The notes: generated by a model not told the origin, from the letters alone. Shown: positions 9,153 to 17,376, counted from the stretch's first letter. The stretch is 40,385 nt of DNA from Sphingosinicella sp. (GCF_013911755.1 NZ_JACESP010000028.1:1-40385); one strand, 5' to 3'. Translations and numbers: made by a program.

Positions 9153-10063
9153 TCGGCAAAGACCGAATAAAGCTCGCTCGGCGTCCACGTCAGGCCGACA
9201 AGCAGGCGGATCGCCACCGCGACGACGAGCAGCGCGAGCCCGAATCGCAGTTTTTCGGGCGGCAGGCGCTGCGCCATGCGCGCCCCGATCTGCGCGCCGA
9301 TGACGCCGCCGACCAGCAGCATCAGCGCAAGCACGATATCGACCGTTTTCGATTGTACGGCGTGGAGCAGCGTGACCACGGCGGTCGTGAACACGATCTG
9401 GAACAGCGAGGTGCCGACCACGACCGAGACGGACATGCCGAGCAGGTAGATCATCGCCGGCACCATGATGAAGCCGCCGCCGATGCCCATGATGAAGGTG
9501 AGGATGCCCACAGCCACGCCGATGCCGAACGGCGCAAGCGGGGAGATGTAGAGGCCCGACTTGTAGAAGCGCATCTTCCACGGCAGCGCCGCGATGAACG
9601 GGATGTGCGGGTGCAGCTTCACGCGGCGGATTTCACCGGCGCGCGCGCGCCGCAGCGTCTGCCACGATTCCACCAGCATCAGCCCGCCCATCGTCGACAG
9701 GAACACCACGTAGATCAGGGAGATGGTGATATCGATCTGGCCGATTTTCTGGAGCAGCTTGAACACGTAGGAGCCGATCCCGGAGCCCACGATGCCGCCC
9801 GCCACGAGGACGGCACCCATCTTGAGATCGACGCCGCCGCGCCGCCAGTGCGCGAGTGCGCCGGAGACGCTCGATCCGGTGATCTGCGTGGCGGACGATG
9901 CCACCGCGACCGCGGGCGGAATCCCGTAGAAGATCAGCATCGGCGTGGTCAGGAAGCCGCCGCCGACGCCGAACATGCCGGACATGAAGCCGACCAGCAC
10001 GCCGAACCCCACAATCACCAGCGAATTGACGCTGAGTTCGGCGATCGGGAGATAGATGTCCAT
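9149..10063 (-). CDS. TSUP (TauE/SafE) anion permease
   Basis: Inner-membrane permease of 304 residues with about eight hydrophobic helices. The two pseudo-repeated family motifs are FGVGGGFLTTPMLIFYGIP in the N-terminal half and MGIGGGFIMVPAMIYLLG in the C-terminal half. TSUP proteins move sulfite, sulfoacetate, thiosulfate or similar organosulfur anions; the substrate here is not readable from sequence. The ATG at 10061-10063 has an AGGA just upstream. A longer reading to 10162 exists but runs through the shared upstream region with ada. It is coupled to the downstream TIGR02186 gene. A cytosolic loop of roughly 60 residues separates the two halves. Confidence 0.92.
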   Translation of the reverse strand: MDIYLPIAELSVNSLVIVGFGVLVGFMSGMFGVGGGFLTTPMLIFYGIPPAVAVASSATQITGSSVSGALAHWRRGGVDLKMGAVLVAGGIVGSGIGSYVFKLLQKIGQIDITISLIYVVFLSTMGGLMLVESWQTLRRARAGEIRRVKLHPHIPFIAALPWKMRFYKSGLYISPLAPFGIGVAVGILTFIMGIGGGFIMVPAMIYLLGMSVSVVVGTSLFQIVFTTAVVTLLHAVQSKTVDIVLALMLLVGGVIGAQIGARMAQRLPPEKLRFGLALLVVAVAIRLLVGLTWTPSELYSVFAE

Positions 10064-10232
10064 GCCGTCCTGACTAACCCAGCGGGGAGTCGCCCGCCAC
10101 CACCTTTGCTGCCAACATGCGCCTGTATCGAGACAAAATTTGGGCCGTGCGTATCGCTGCAAGGATCGGAACGTCTGCCGCTTCCGGCTCGCCTAGCTTG
10201 CGGGCCTGTCCGAAAAGGAGGAGCAGAAGATC

Positions 10233-11315
10233 ATGGAAACGGAATTGGCCGATCAGTCGCAATTCTGGGATGCCGTCGTGCGGCGGGATCGCGCGTTCGA
10301 CGGGCGGTTCGTCTATGCCGTGAAACGGTCGGGGGTCTATTGCCGCCCGTCGTGCCCGGCGCGGACGCCGAAGCGCGAGAACGTGCGCTTTTATCTAAGC
10401 GGTACGGCTGCCGAGGCGGACGGCTACCGGGCGTGCCTGCGCTGCCGCCCCGGCGCGCTCGAGGGGCGCGATCCGGCGGCGGAGAAAATGGCATCGCTCG
10501 CCCGTTATATCGAGGCGCACGTCGACACGCCGCTGCCGCTCGCCCACCTCGCGGAGATCGCGGGGCTCAGCAGCTTCCAGGTGCAGCGGGCGTTCACGGC
10601 AGTGATCGGCGTCAGCCCGAAAGCGTTCCAGATCGCGCTCCGGATGAAGCGGCTGAAGGCGAGCCTGAAGGAGGGCGACGGTGTTGCCGGCGCGATCTTC
10701 GAGGCCGGTTTCGGATCGACGAGCCGCGCCTACGAGCGGATGGACGGCCATCTCGGCATGACCCCTGCCGCCTACCGCGCGGGCGGCGCAGGCGAGACGA
10801 TCGCATGGGCGTGCCGCCCGACCGGCCTCGGCCTGCTGCTGATGGCGGCCACGATGCGAGGCGTTTGCGCGGTCGATTTCGGTGACGATGAAAGCGCCCT
10901 CGTCGCGCGGCTGCGGGCCGAATTCCCGCGCGCCGACATCGCGCCCTCGGATGCCGCCGCGTCGCCGCAGCTCGATGCCTGGATCGATGCGCTTCGGGCG
11001 CATCTCGCGGAAGGCGCGCCGCATCCCGATATCCCTGTCGATCTGCGCGGCACGGCATTCCAGATGAAGGTCTGGCGCTTCCTGCTCAGCGTGCCGCGCG
11101 GCAGCGTCGTCTCTTATGCCGAAGTCGCCGCCGGGATCGGTGCGCCCAGCGCCGTCCGCGCTGCGGCATCCGCCTGCGGCGCGAACCGGGTCGCCGTTCT
11201 GGTCCCCTGCCACCGTGTTCTGCGCGGCGACGGCGGGATCGGCGGTTATCGCTGGGGCGTGGAGCGGAAGCGCGCGCTTCTGGACGCCGAGCGGAAGAAG
11301 GGCCGTGCGGCATGA
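10233..11315 (+). CDS. ada: Ada: methyl-responsive regulator and O6-methylguanine-DNA methyltransferase
   Basis: Full-length Ada, 360 residues. Domains in order: the N-terminal zinc domain with Cys37, Cys41, Cys68 and Cys71 (VYCRPSCPAR and CLRCRPG), which accepts methyl groups from phosphotriesters; an AraC-type DNA-binding domain (about 85-180, GLSSFQVQRAF and AGFGSTSRAYERM); and a C-terminal methyltransferase domain with active Cys326 in VPCHRV and the arginine-finger helix nearby. It both repairs alkylated DNA and activates the adaptive response. The ATG at 10233 follows an AAGGAGGAG. It overlaps the following oxygenase gene by 4 bases. I saw no convincing Ada box in the 169-base upstream region. 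Confidence 0.96.
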   Translation: METELADQSQFWDAVVRRDRAFDGRFVYAVKRSGVYCRPSCPARTPKRENVRFYLSGTAAEADGYRACLRCRPGALEGRDPAAEKMASLARYIEAHVDTPLPLAHLAEIAGLSSFQVQRAFTAVIGVSPKAFQIALRMKRLKASLKEGDGVAGAIFEAGFGSTSRAYERMDGHLGMTPAAYRAGGAGETIAWACRPTGLGLLLMAATMRGVCAVDFGDDESALVARLRAEFPRADIAPSDAAASPQLDAWIDALRAHLAEGAPHPDIPVDLRGTAFQMKVWRFLLSVPRGSVVSYAEVAAGIGAPSAVRAAASACGANRVAVLVPCHRVLRGDGGIGGYRWGVERKRALLDAERKKGRAA

Positions 11316-12004
11316 CGATCGCGCTCGACTGGAACGCGCTTGAAGCCATGCTGGAGGAGCGCAGTTACGCAGTAACGCCGCCGCTGCTCGATGCCGACGC
11401 CTGCGCTGCTTTGGCGGAGAGCTTCAACGACGACGCCGCGTTCCGCAGTACCGTGGTGATGGCGCGGCATGGTTATGGACGGGGAAGTTACCGCTACTTC
11501 GCCCACCCGCTGCCGCCCGCCGTCGCGTCGCTGCGCGAGGCGCTTTATCCGCACCTCGCACGCATCGCGAACGGCTGGGCGGAGCGCCTCGGCCTGCCGG
11601 CTGACTGGCCGCCGACGCACGCGGAACTCATCGAACGCTGCCGCGCCGCCGGGCAGATGCGGCCGACGCCGCTGCTGCTCCGCTACGGACCCGGCGACTA
11701 CAACTGCCTGCATCAGGATCTTTATGGCCCGGTACATTTCCCGCTGCAGGCGGTCGTTCAGCTCGATCGACCGGGGGTGGATTTCGATGGCGGCGCGCTT
11801 GTCATCGTGGAGAACCGGCCGCGCCGTCAGTCGCGCTGCGAGGCGGTGCTGGCGCCGCAGGGCGCGATCACGATCCTGCCGGTGCGCGACCGTCCGCGGC
11901 AGGGTCCGCGCGGCGCGTATCGAACACAGCTGCGCCACGGCGTTTCCAGCATCGAACGCGGCGAGCGGCGAACCCTCGGGATCATCTTCCACGATGCCCT
12001 ATAG
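11312..12004 (+). CDS. 2-oxoglutarate/Fe(II)-dependent oxygenase coupled to ada
   Basis: Double-stranded beta-helix oxygenase, 230 residues. Fe(II) ligands are His134 and Asp136 in CLHQDLYG and His209 in LRHGVSS; Arg219 or Arg220 in GERRTLGIIFHDA is placed to hold 2-oxoglutarate. The motif spacing fits the superfamily, but the sequence does not show AlkB's own nucleotide-recognition lid, so it is not simply AlkB. The ATG overlaps the ada stop (ATGA), which implies co-translation with Ada and so a role in the alkylation response: demethylation of nucleic acid or modification of a protein. The substrate is unknown. The gene ends just before the 12-bp inverted repeat at 12020. Confidence 0.88.
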   Translation: MTIALDWNALEAMLEERSYAVTPPLLDADACAALAESFNDDAAFRSTVVMARHGYGRGSYRYFAHPLPPAVASLREALYPHLARIANGWAERLGLPADWPPTHAELIERCRAAGQMRPTPLLLRYGPGDYNCLHQDLYGPVHFPLQAVVQLDRPGVDFDGGALVIVENRPRRQSRCEAVLAPQGAITILPVRDRPRQGPRGAYRTQLRHGVSSIERGERRTLGIIFHDAL

Positions 12005-12019
12005 GGCAGAACGGCGACC

Positions 12020-12060
12020 CTATCAGATTTTGCGTATGACAACTCCGTAAAATCTGATAG
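12020..12060. promoter_or_regulatory. Perfect 12-bp inverted repeat upstream of the merR-type gene
   Basis: CTATCAGATTTT (12020-12031) and AAAATCTGATAG (12049-12060) are exact reverse complements separated by 17 bases. The element fills most of the 81-base gap and is A/T-rich in a GC-rich region. No U-run follows it in either direction, so a terminator is unlikely. Its place 26 bases before the MerR start suggests an operator for that regulator, possibly covering the promoter. Confidence 0.7.
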
Positions 12061-12085
12061 CTTCCGAGTCGCGCTCAGGAGGGAG

Positions 12086-12790
12086 ATGCACGGCGTGCGT
12101 ATGCGCGAACTTGAACGGCTGACGGGCGTGGGGCGGGAAACCATCCGCTTCTACATACGCGAAGGCCTGCTTCCCGAACCCGATCGTGCGAGCGCGAACA
12201 GCGCTTTCTACAACGACATGCACGTCGCGCGGCTGAAGGCGATCAAGCGCCTGCAGGAGGAACGCTTCCTGCCGCTCGCGATCATCCGCACGCTGCTCGA
12301 TGGCGAAGACGGCGACCGCTGGCTGCACGCCGACGCTTTCCCCGATCTCGACGCCATGCTGCGCGCCCGGCTCGATACCGGCGGCGAGGGCGCGACGCTC
12401 GAAGAGCTTGCCGCCCAGACCGGCTTCACGATCGAGGAGCTCGGCCGCGTGGTGGAGGACGGCGTGCTTTGCCCCGATCGCGATGGGCGCTTCGGGCCTC
12501 GTGATCTCGCTGTGGCGCGCTGCCTCAAGGAGCTGAAGGCCATCGGCTTCACCGAGGAGCGCGGCTTTATCGGCAGCGGCGTCCTGTACGCGCAGTTCGT
12601 CGAATGGCTCGTGGGACAGGAGATGCGCCTGTTCTTCGAGAACACGGCGGGCAAGATCAGCGACGAGGAAGCGCTGACCATGGCCGAGCGCGGCATCTCC
12701 ACCATCAACGAAATGCTGAGCCTGATGCGGACACGGGAAATCCTCCGTCAGCTGGAGGCGCGGCGCAGGATTGCCAACGATAACACATGA
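12086..12790 (+). CDS. MerR-family transcriptional regulator
   Basis: MerR-type regulator, 234 residues, longer than classic metal-sensing MerR (about 130-145). The N-terminal HTH has RELERLTGVGRETIRFYIREG, followed by the wing and a coiled dimerisation helix (about 50-70). The remaining ~150 residues are alpha-helical with a second HTH-like stretch (about 105-145, LEELAAQTGFTIEELGRVVE) and no cysteine cluster, so a metal sensor is unlikely; a small organic or lipid ligand is more plausible. The ATG at 12086 lies only 3 bases from AGGAGG; an ATG at 12101 is the alternative. It is followed by the diiron protein gene 22 bases later, so it probably controls it. Confidence 0.9.
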   Translation: MHGVRMRELERLTGVGRETIRFYIREGLLPEPDRASANSAFYNDMHVARLKAIKRLQEERFLPLAIIRTLLDGEDGDRWLHADAFPDLDAMLRARLDTGGEGATLEELAAQTGFTIEELGRVVEDGVLCPDRDGRFGPRDLAVARCLKELKAIGFTEERGFIGSGVLYAQFVEWLVGQEMRLFFENTAGKISDEEALTMAERGISTINEMLSLMRTREILRQLEARRRIANDNT

Positions 12791-12812
12791 TCCATTGGGA
12801 AGAGGACACGTC

Positions 12813-13886
12813 ATGGCTTTTTTGGACCTGTACCAGCTGACGCCGAGCGGCCCGACCTGGAACGTCGCGCAGGAGTTCCAGACGGTTTTCGATTTCGAAT
12901 ATTCCGACGATCGGGACGATCTCCTCAGCCTCTATGCCAAGGGCAAGAAGATGCAGTGGGATGCGGCCGAACGCATCGACTGGTCGCAGGAGCTCGATTG
13001 GGAAAACCCGCAGGGAATGCCGGAGCAGACCATCGGCATCTTCGGCTCGCCGATGTGGGAGAAGATGTCGAAGCAGGAGCGCATCGAACTGCGCCGCAAC
13101 ATGCAGGCGTGGTCCGTCTCGCAGTTTCTGCACGGAGAGCAGGGCGCACTCATTTGCTCGGCGAAGATCGTGCAGCAGGTGCCGGATCTTGAAGCCAAGT
13201 TCTACGCCTCCACGCAGACCATCGACGAGGCGCGGCACGTGGAAGCCTACAAGCGCCTGATCGAGAAGATCGGCATGAGCTATCCGATCACCGGTCCGCT
13301 CGCGACGCTGCTCGAACAGGTGCTCGAGGACAAGCGCTGGGACATGACCTACCTCGGCATGCAGGTGGTGATCGAAGGGCTCGCGCTCGCTGCGTTCGCG
13401 GGCATCCGCGACATGTCCACTTCGCCGCTCGCCGGCGCCGTCAACGCCTATGTGATGCAGGATGAAGCGCGCCACGTCGCCTTCGGCCGCCTGACCTTGC
13501 GCGAATATTATCCGCACCTGACAGCGGCCGAGAGGAAGGAGCGCGAGGAGTTCCTCGTCGAGGCGTGCTACCACATGCGCGATCGGTTCCAGTCGCGCGA
13601 AGTCTACGAGACTCTCGGGCTCAATGTCGCCGAGTGTGTGGCCTGGGCGGATGAGAGCGAGGGCGCGCGCAACTTTCGCAACCACCTCTTCAACCGCATC
13701 GTGCCTGTCGTTGCCGACATCGGCCTGTGGGGCGAGACCGTGCAGCGCGGCTATGCCCAGATGGGTGTGCTCGATTATGTGAACGTTGATGTCGAGGCGC
13801 TGCAGGCGAACGACGAGAAAATCGCCGAGGATTTCGACGCGCGTCGCAGGAATATCGAGGAGGTCGCCGGCGTCGCTGCCGAATAG
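12813..13886 (+). CDS. Ferritin-like diiron protein, probable oxygenase or desaturase
   Basis: Four-helix-bundle diiron protein, 357 residues. All six carboxylate/His ligands are visible: Glu109 (HGEQ), Glu139 and His142 (IDEARH), Glu188 (VIEGLA), and Glu218 and His221 (QDEARH). That is the E, ExxH, E, ExxH pattern shared by ribonucleotide reductase R2, acyl-ACP desaturases and related N-oxygenases. The long sequence and lack of an R2 tyrosyl-radical context argue against class Ib R2; a hydroxylase, desaturase or N-oxygenase is more likely. The substrate cannot be told. The ATG at 12813 has GGAAGAGGA upstream. It sits 22 bases after the MerR gene, and the pair forms a likely self-contained regulated unit. 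It converges with the nfrA-like gene, 2 bases apart. Confidence 0.87.
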   Translation: MAFLDLYQLTPSGPTWNVAQEFQTVFDFEYSDDRDDLLSLYAKGKKMQWDAAERIDWSQELDWENPQGMPEQTIGIFGSPMWEKMSKQERIELRRNMQAWSVSQFLHGEQGALICSAKIVQQVPDLEAKFYASTQTIDEARHVEAYKRLIEKIGMSYPITGPLATLLEQVLEDKRWDMTYLGMQVVIEGLALAAFAGIRDMSTSPLAGAVNAYVMQDEARHVAFGRLTLREYYPHLTAAERKEREEFLVEACYHMRDRFQSREVYETLGLNVAECVAWADESEGARNFRNHLFNRIVPVVADIGLWGETVQRGYAQMGVLDYVNVDVEALQANDEKIAEDFDARRRNIEEVAGVAAE

Positions 13887-13888
13887 GT

Positions 13889-15040
13889 TCAGAACCGTGT
13901 CGCGATGGTGAGCGCCGGGCCGCTATCCGGCGCGGCATCGCCCGCGACGCGGAACCGGTATTCGCCGCGCAGCTCGATCGTGCCCGTGCCGATCCGCTGC
14001 GAAAGTTGCGCGCCTGGTCCGAATTCGAGGCGCGATGCCGTGCGGCCGCCCCCGTCCTGCACGCTGCCCCACACGGCCCCGCCGAGCCCGATCCGCGTCC
14101 CCTCGCGCGCTGCGACCGGGTAGAGCGCGAGTGCCTGCGCGCCTGCAAACCCGTCCCGGCTGCTCGCGCCGACGACACCGGCTTCGGCATAGGCGCTGAG
14201 ATCGATCGGAAGCTTCGCGTCCGCTGCGCGCCACGCGCCGCCGGACACGCGGATGGCCCACGCATTCCGTCCCTCCCGGCCGATCGCGATCAGCCGTTCC
14301 CCGCTGACAGCGGGCCCGTCGCGCCCCAGCGGCATCCACGCCGCGCCGAGGGCGCCCTGGGCGCTGCGGCCTTTGAGGTCGAGCCAGTCGTGCGCGATCG
14401 CGAGGCGGCCAAAGAGCTCGATCGGTCGCCGCGCCAGCGGACCGGGCGTGTAGCCGAGCCGGATGCCGCTTTGGCCCCCGCCGAGCAGCGGACGGTCGCT
14501 AGCGAAGCCCGCGCCGCCGCTTCGGACCAGGCTGTAGGCGTCGACACGCCACGCCTTGTGTAGCGCCGCGCGTTCAGCCTGCCAGAGCGCGGCATTGGCG
14601 TGGCCCGGATCGGCGGCGAGCGCCGCGTCGAATTGCCGTGCCGCGGTGCGGCGGTCCCCCAGCGCCAGCGCGGTGTAGCCCGAGGCTGCGAAATCATGGG
14701 CTGTCGGGGCGTCGCGTCTCACCGGAACAGATGCGACCACCTGTGCGACGTTTCCGGCAACTTCTGTCAGGGCGACAGGGTCCGGCAAGACGCCGACGGA
14801 TGGGGCTGGGCGGAGCGCGCGAACCGGCAGCATACTAGGTGTCCCGGCCGGTGAGGCGGCCGCGATGTCTGCGCGTGGGCTGACCACGAGACGCTTCAGC
14901 GCCCGTGGACGCGCCGCCGGAGCAGGCCGGGCGTGCGCGGCGAGCATGGCGGCAAAGGTCTCGCGTGCCGCCTCGAAGCGCCACGTCGACCACAGCGCGA
15001 GCGCGGCGGCCATGACCGCGAATGCGCGAACGGGGCGCAT
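13889..15040 (-). CDS. NfrA-like outer-membrane protein with TPR, compact form
   Basis: 383 residues. An N-terminal hydrophobic segment (about 5-20) serves as signal or anchor, followed by a Pro/Ala-rich linker (about 35-95). A TPR-like stretch (about 115-155) reads GYTALALGDRRTAARQFDAAL. The C-terminal ~220 residues are glycine-rich with alternating hydrophobics, resembling the C-terminal domain of phage N4 receptor NfrA. It ends in LTIATRF, a terminal aromatic residue typical of beta-barrel insertion. E. coli NfrA is about 990 residues, so this is a minimal version. The ATG follows the glycosyltransferase stop with no gap (GGAGGAATAGATG), showing tight coupling. Assignment rests on partner, order and the C-terminal pattern. 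Confidence 0.72.
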   Translation of the reverse strand: MRPVRAFAVMAAALALWSTWRFEAARETFAAMLAAHARPAPAARPRALKRLVVSPRADIAAASPAGTPSMLPVRALRPAPSVGVLPDPVALTEVAGNVAQVVASVPVRRDAPTAHDFAASGYTALALGDRRTAARQFDAALAADPGHANAALWQAERAALHKAWRVDAYSLVRSGGAGFASDRPLLGGGQSGIRLGYTPGPLARRPIELFGRLAIAHDWLDLKGRSAQGALGAAWMPLGRDGPAVSGERLIAIGREGRNAWAIRVSGGAWRAADAKLPIDLSAYAEAGVVGASSRDGFAGAQALALYPVAAREGTRIGLGGAVWGSVQDGGGRTASRLEFGPGAQLSQRIGTGTIELRGEYRFRVAGDAAPDSGPALTIATRF

Positions 15041-16447
15041 CTATTCCTCCGCCACGATTTGCGGAAAACGGTGCGCGGTCTTTTCCCAGACCGGGCGCGT
15101 CTTGCTGATGAGGCCGCCGACATAGAGCCGACAGGCGCGGAGGGCAGCGAGGACGTTCACGATGTTGGCGATGAAGGCGCGGGGAAGCGCGCGAAGCGCT
15201 TCGGCAAGCCCATGCTGGCGTCCGGTGAACATCATCCGCATCGCGAGCCGCCAGACGAGAAGCGCGGTCGTGAGTCGCAGCAGCCAGTCCAGCCCCGCGC
15301 CGCGTTCGACGACCGCGGGGAGCGCGCGCGCGTCGGGTACCGTCCCCTTCAGCACGATCGCCGCCGCGTAGGCGATGGCCGCGACGTAGGCGACGACCAC
15401 GACGAGCGCGTTCAGCAGCGCCTTGCGGTCGCGCAGCAGCATGTAGCGCGCGGCGATCCCGCCCTGCCAGCCGATCCGGTCCCAGCCGTGGAGCGCGATG
15501 CCGAGCAGCCAGCGCGATTTCTGCCGCACGGCCGTTTCGAGCGTCGCCGGGAAATGTTCGCGCGTCGTCACGTGCGGCTCGCCGCGCGTACCCGGAATGC
15601 GCACGAACACGGCCTTGCCGCCGCGCGCGTGGATGCGGTGGCCGAGTTCGTAATCCTCGGTGAGCGAATCGGGATCGAACGGCGCGCCGCCCAGCGCGTC
15701 TGCAATCTGGCCCATCATCTCCCGCTCGAACCCGCACGCGACGCCCGCGGCGGGCAGCGCGGCGCCGATCGCCTCGCGCACCACCATGTCCTTGGTGTGG
15801 CTCTCGGCGAACTCGTCGAGGTAATGCCCGGCGATCCAGCGCGACTGCGGATCCGCGAAGGGCACGACCGGAAGCTGCACCATCGCCTTTGCGGGGATCA
15901 GATAGTCGATGACATCGAGTTCGCGCGCGTGCGCCACGTCTTCGGCGTCGTGCAGCACGACCGCCTTGAAGCGCACGCCATGCGCCCGCTCATACGCCTC
16001 CATGCCGCGCCAGATCGCGTTCAGGCAATCGGCCTTGGTCGTGGGGCCGGGGTACGGCGCGACGATGATTTCAACGCGCGGATCGCCGACCGCGTCCACC
16101 GCCGCGCGTGTGCCGGCGTCATTCGGATAGACGCCGACGAAGATCCGGTAGCGTGAATGTCGCATCGTGCGCGTGAACGTCGCGAGCATCTGGCCGATCA
16201 CGTCCGCCTCATCCCAGGCGGGCACGAACACCGCGATCGGCGCGCCGGCCTCGGGTCCCGCGAGCGAGCTCGCGTCCGCGCGCGCCCAGACGCGGTAGAC
16301 GGTGAGCCGCCGCCAGAGCTCCCGCGCGAAATAGAGAATGTCGAACAGAAGGTCGTCGAGACTCGAAACGGCAACGCCCGCCGCCGCGAGAAGCAGCAGC
16401 TCTCGCGTCAGCAGCCAGTATCCGGCCAGCCAGACATATGCATCCAC
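15041..16447 (-). CDS. NfrB-like membrane glycosyltransferase (GT2 family)
   Basis: Processive GT2-type glycosyltransferase, 468 residues from the GTG at 16447 (a TTG at 16450 is equally possible). An N-terminal membrane helix pair precedes the catalytic domain: VFVPAWDEADVIGQML, the DxD-type HDAEDV, TEDYELGHRI with the catalytic Asp, and QKSRW as the QxxRW motif. Three or four C-terminal membrane helices follow. E. coli NfrB (about 745 residues) carries an extra C-terminal c-di-GMP-binding MshEN domain, which is absent here. With the NfrA-like protein it likely makes and exports a polysaccharide. The ribosome site lies in the loop of a hairpin (16453-16473). Confidence 0.83.
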   Translation of the reverse strand: MDAYVWLAGYWLLTRELLLLAAAGVAVSSLDDLLFDILYFARELWRRLTVYRVWARADASSLAGPEAGAPIAVFVPAWDEADVIGQMLATFTRTMRHSRYRIFVGVYPNDAGTRAAVDAVGDPRVEIIVAPYPGPTTKADCLNAIWRGMEAYERAHGVRFKAVVLHDAEDVAHARELDVIDYLIPAKAMVQLPVVPFADPQSRWIAGHYLDEFAESHTKDMVVREAIGAALPAAGVACGFEREMMGQIADALGGAPFDPDSLTEDYELGHRIHARGGKAVFVRIPGTRGEPHVTTREHFPATLETAVRQKSRWLLGIALHGWDRIGWQGGIAARYMLLRDRKALLNALVVVVAYVAAIAYAAAIVLKGTVPDARALPAVVERGAGLDWLLRLTTALLVWRLAMRMMFTGRQHGLAEALRALPRAFIANIVNVLAALRACRLYVGGLISKTRPVWEKTAHRFPQIVAEE

Positions 16448-16452
16448 CAATG

Positions 16453-16473
16453 CTGAACGATCCCCCCGTTCAG
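16453..16473 (-). promoter_or_regulatory. Hairpin presenting the ribosome-binding site of the nfrB-like gene
   Basis: On the minus-strand transcript CTGAACG and CGTTCAG form a perfect 7-bp stem around a 7-base loop, GGGGGAT, which is the only Shine-Dalgarno-like sequence before the TTG/GTG start. The stem ends 2 bases before the TTG. Such a structure could tune translation. Regulation is inference. Confidence 0.45.
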
Positions 16474-16581
16474 AAACGCATCCGTAATGAAAACGGTTCG
16501 CAATGATTTGGCAAGTCCTTATTTTTGAAGGATTTGTGTCTTTTCTCGCCAAGCGGCTCGGGGCGTCGTATATCTCTCGCC

Positions 16582-17376
16582 ATGCAGCAATATCTCGACC
16601 TTCTCGCCCGCGTCCGCCGTCACGGCACGGAGCGCGGCGACCGCACCGGTACGGGCACGCTCAGCGTGTTCGGGCACCAGATGCGTTTCGATCTCGCCGA
16701 CGGCTTCCCGATGCTGACGACGAAGAAGCTGCACCTGAAATCGATCGCGCACGAGCTGCTCTGGTTCCTCTCCGGCGACACCAACATCCGCTACCTGAAG
16801 GAAAACGGCGTCTCGATCTGGGATGAGTGGGCGGACAGCGAAGGCGAGCTCGGCCCCGTCTACGGCAAGCAGTGGCGCCGCTGGGAAGCGCCAGGTGGGC
16901 GCGTGATCGATCAGATCGCGAACCTCGTCGAGATGATCCGCCGCAATCCCGAATCGCGCCGCCTCATCGTGTCGGCATGGAACGTCGCGGAGGTGGACAG
17001 CATGGCGCTGCCGCCCTGCCACTGCCTGTTCCAGTTCTACGTCGCCGAAGGCCGGCTTTCCTGCCAGCTCTACCAGCGCAGCGCCGACGTGTTCCTCGGC
17101 GTGCCGTTCAACATCGCCTCCTACGCGCTCCTCACGCAGATGATGGCGCAGGTCACGGGCCTGAAGCCGGGCGAATTCATCCACAGCTTCGGCGACGCGC
17201 ACCTTTACCTCAATCACCTCGATCAGGCCGACCTGCAGCTGACGCGCCGCCCGATGGCGCTCCCCGAAATGCGCATCAACCCGGACGTGAAAGACATCTT
17301 CGGCTTCCGTTACGAAGACTTCGAACTCGTCGGCTATGAAGCGCAGCCGCACATCAAGGCGCCGGTGGCGGTGTGA
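16582..17376 (+). CDS. thyA: Thymidylate synthase
   Basis: Converts dUMP and methylene-THF to dTMP and dihydrofolate. The protein has 264 residues, exactly the E. coli length, which with the start MQQYLDLL fixes the ATG at 16582; a reading from 16525 would add 19 unrelated residues. Landmarks: [33 protein letters not shown], catalytic Cys146 in [27 protein letters not shown], and [13 protein letters not shown]. The GTGA overlap with folA couples it to the enzyme that recycles its dihydrofolate product. No clear Shine-Dalgarno precedes the ATG; a TATATC 8 bases upstream leaves open a leaderless or very short-leader mRNA. Confidence 0.98.
   Translation: MQQYLDLLARVRRHGTERGDRTGTGTLSVFGHQMRFDLADGFPMLTTKKLHLKSIAHELLWFLSGDTNIRYLKENGVSIWDEWADSEGELGPVYGKQWRRWEAPGGRVIDQIANLVEMIRRNPESRRLIVSAWNVAEVDSMALPPCHCLFQFYVAEGRLSCQLYQRSADVFLGVPFNIASYALLTQMMAQVTGLKPGEFIHSFGDAHLYLNHLDQADLQLTRRPMALPEMRINPDVKDIFGFRYEDFELVGYEAQPHIKAPVAV

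Noticed and set aside
10064-10232. Ada box upstream of ada
   Set aside because: No convincing copy of the E. coli-type box or of a dyad; the 169 bases show only the strong ribosome site.
12020-12060. The 12-bp dyad as terminator of the ada operon
   Set aside because: No T-run follows on either strand and the 17-base loop is long; an operator is the simpler reading.
14933-16156. 407-codon open frame on the plus strand
   Set aside because: Antisense to the nfrB-like glycosyltransferase, whose catalytic motifs are all in the minus frame.
16516-16532. TCCTT-N7-AAGGA repeat before thyA as a terminator
   Set aside because: Only five base pairs and a weak T-run downstream; could be chance in an AT-rich gap.
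16569-16582. TATATC just before thyA as a promoter giving a leaderless transcript
   Set aside because: No matching -35 at 16-18 bases; noted only because thyA lacks a clear ribosome site.
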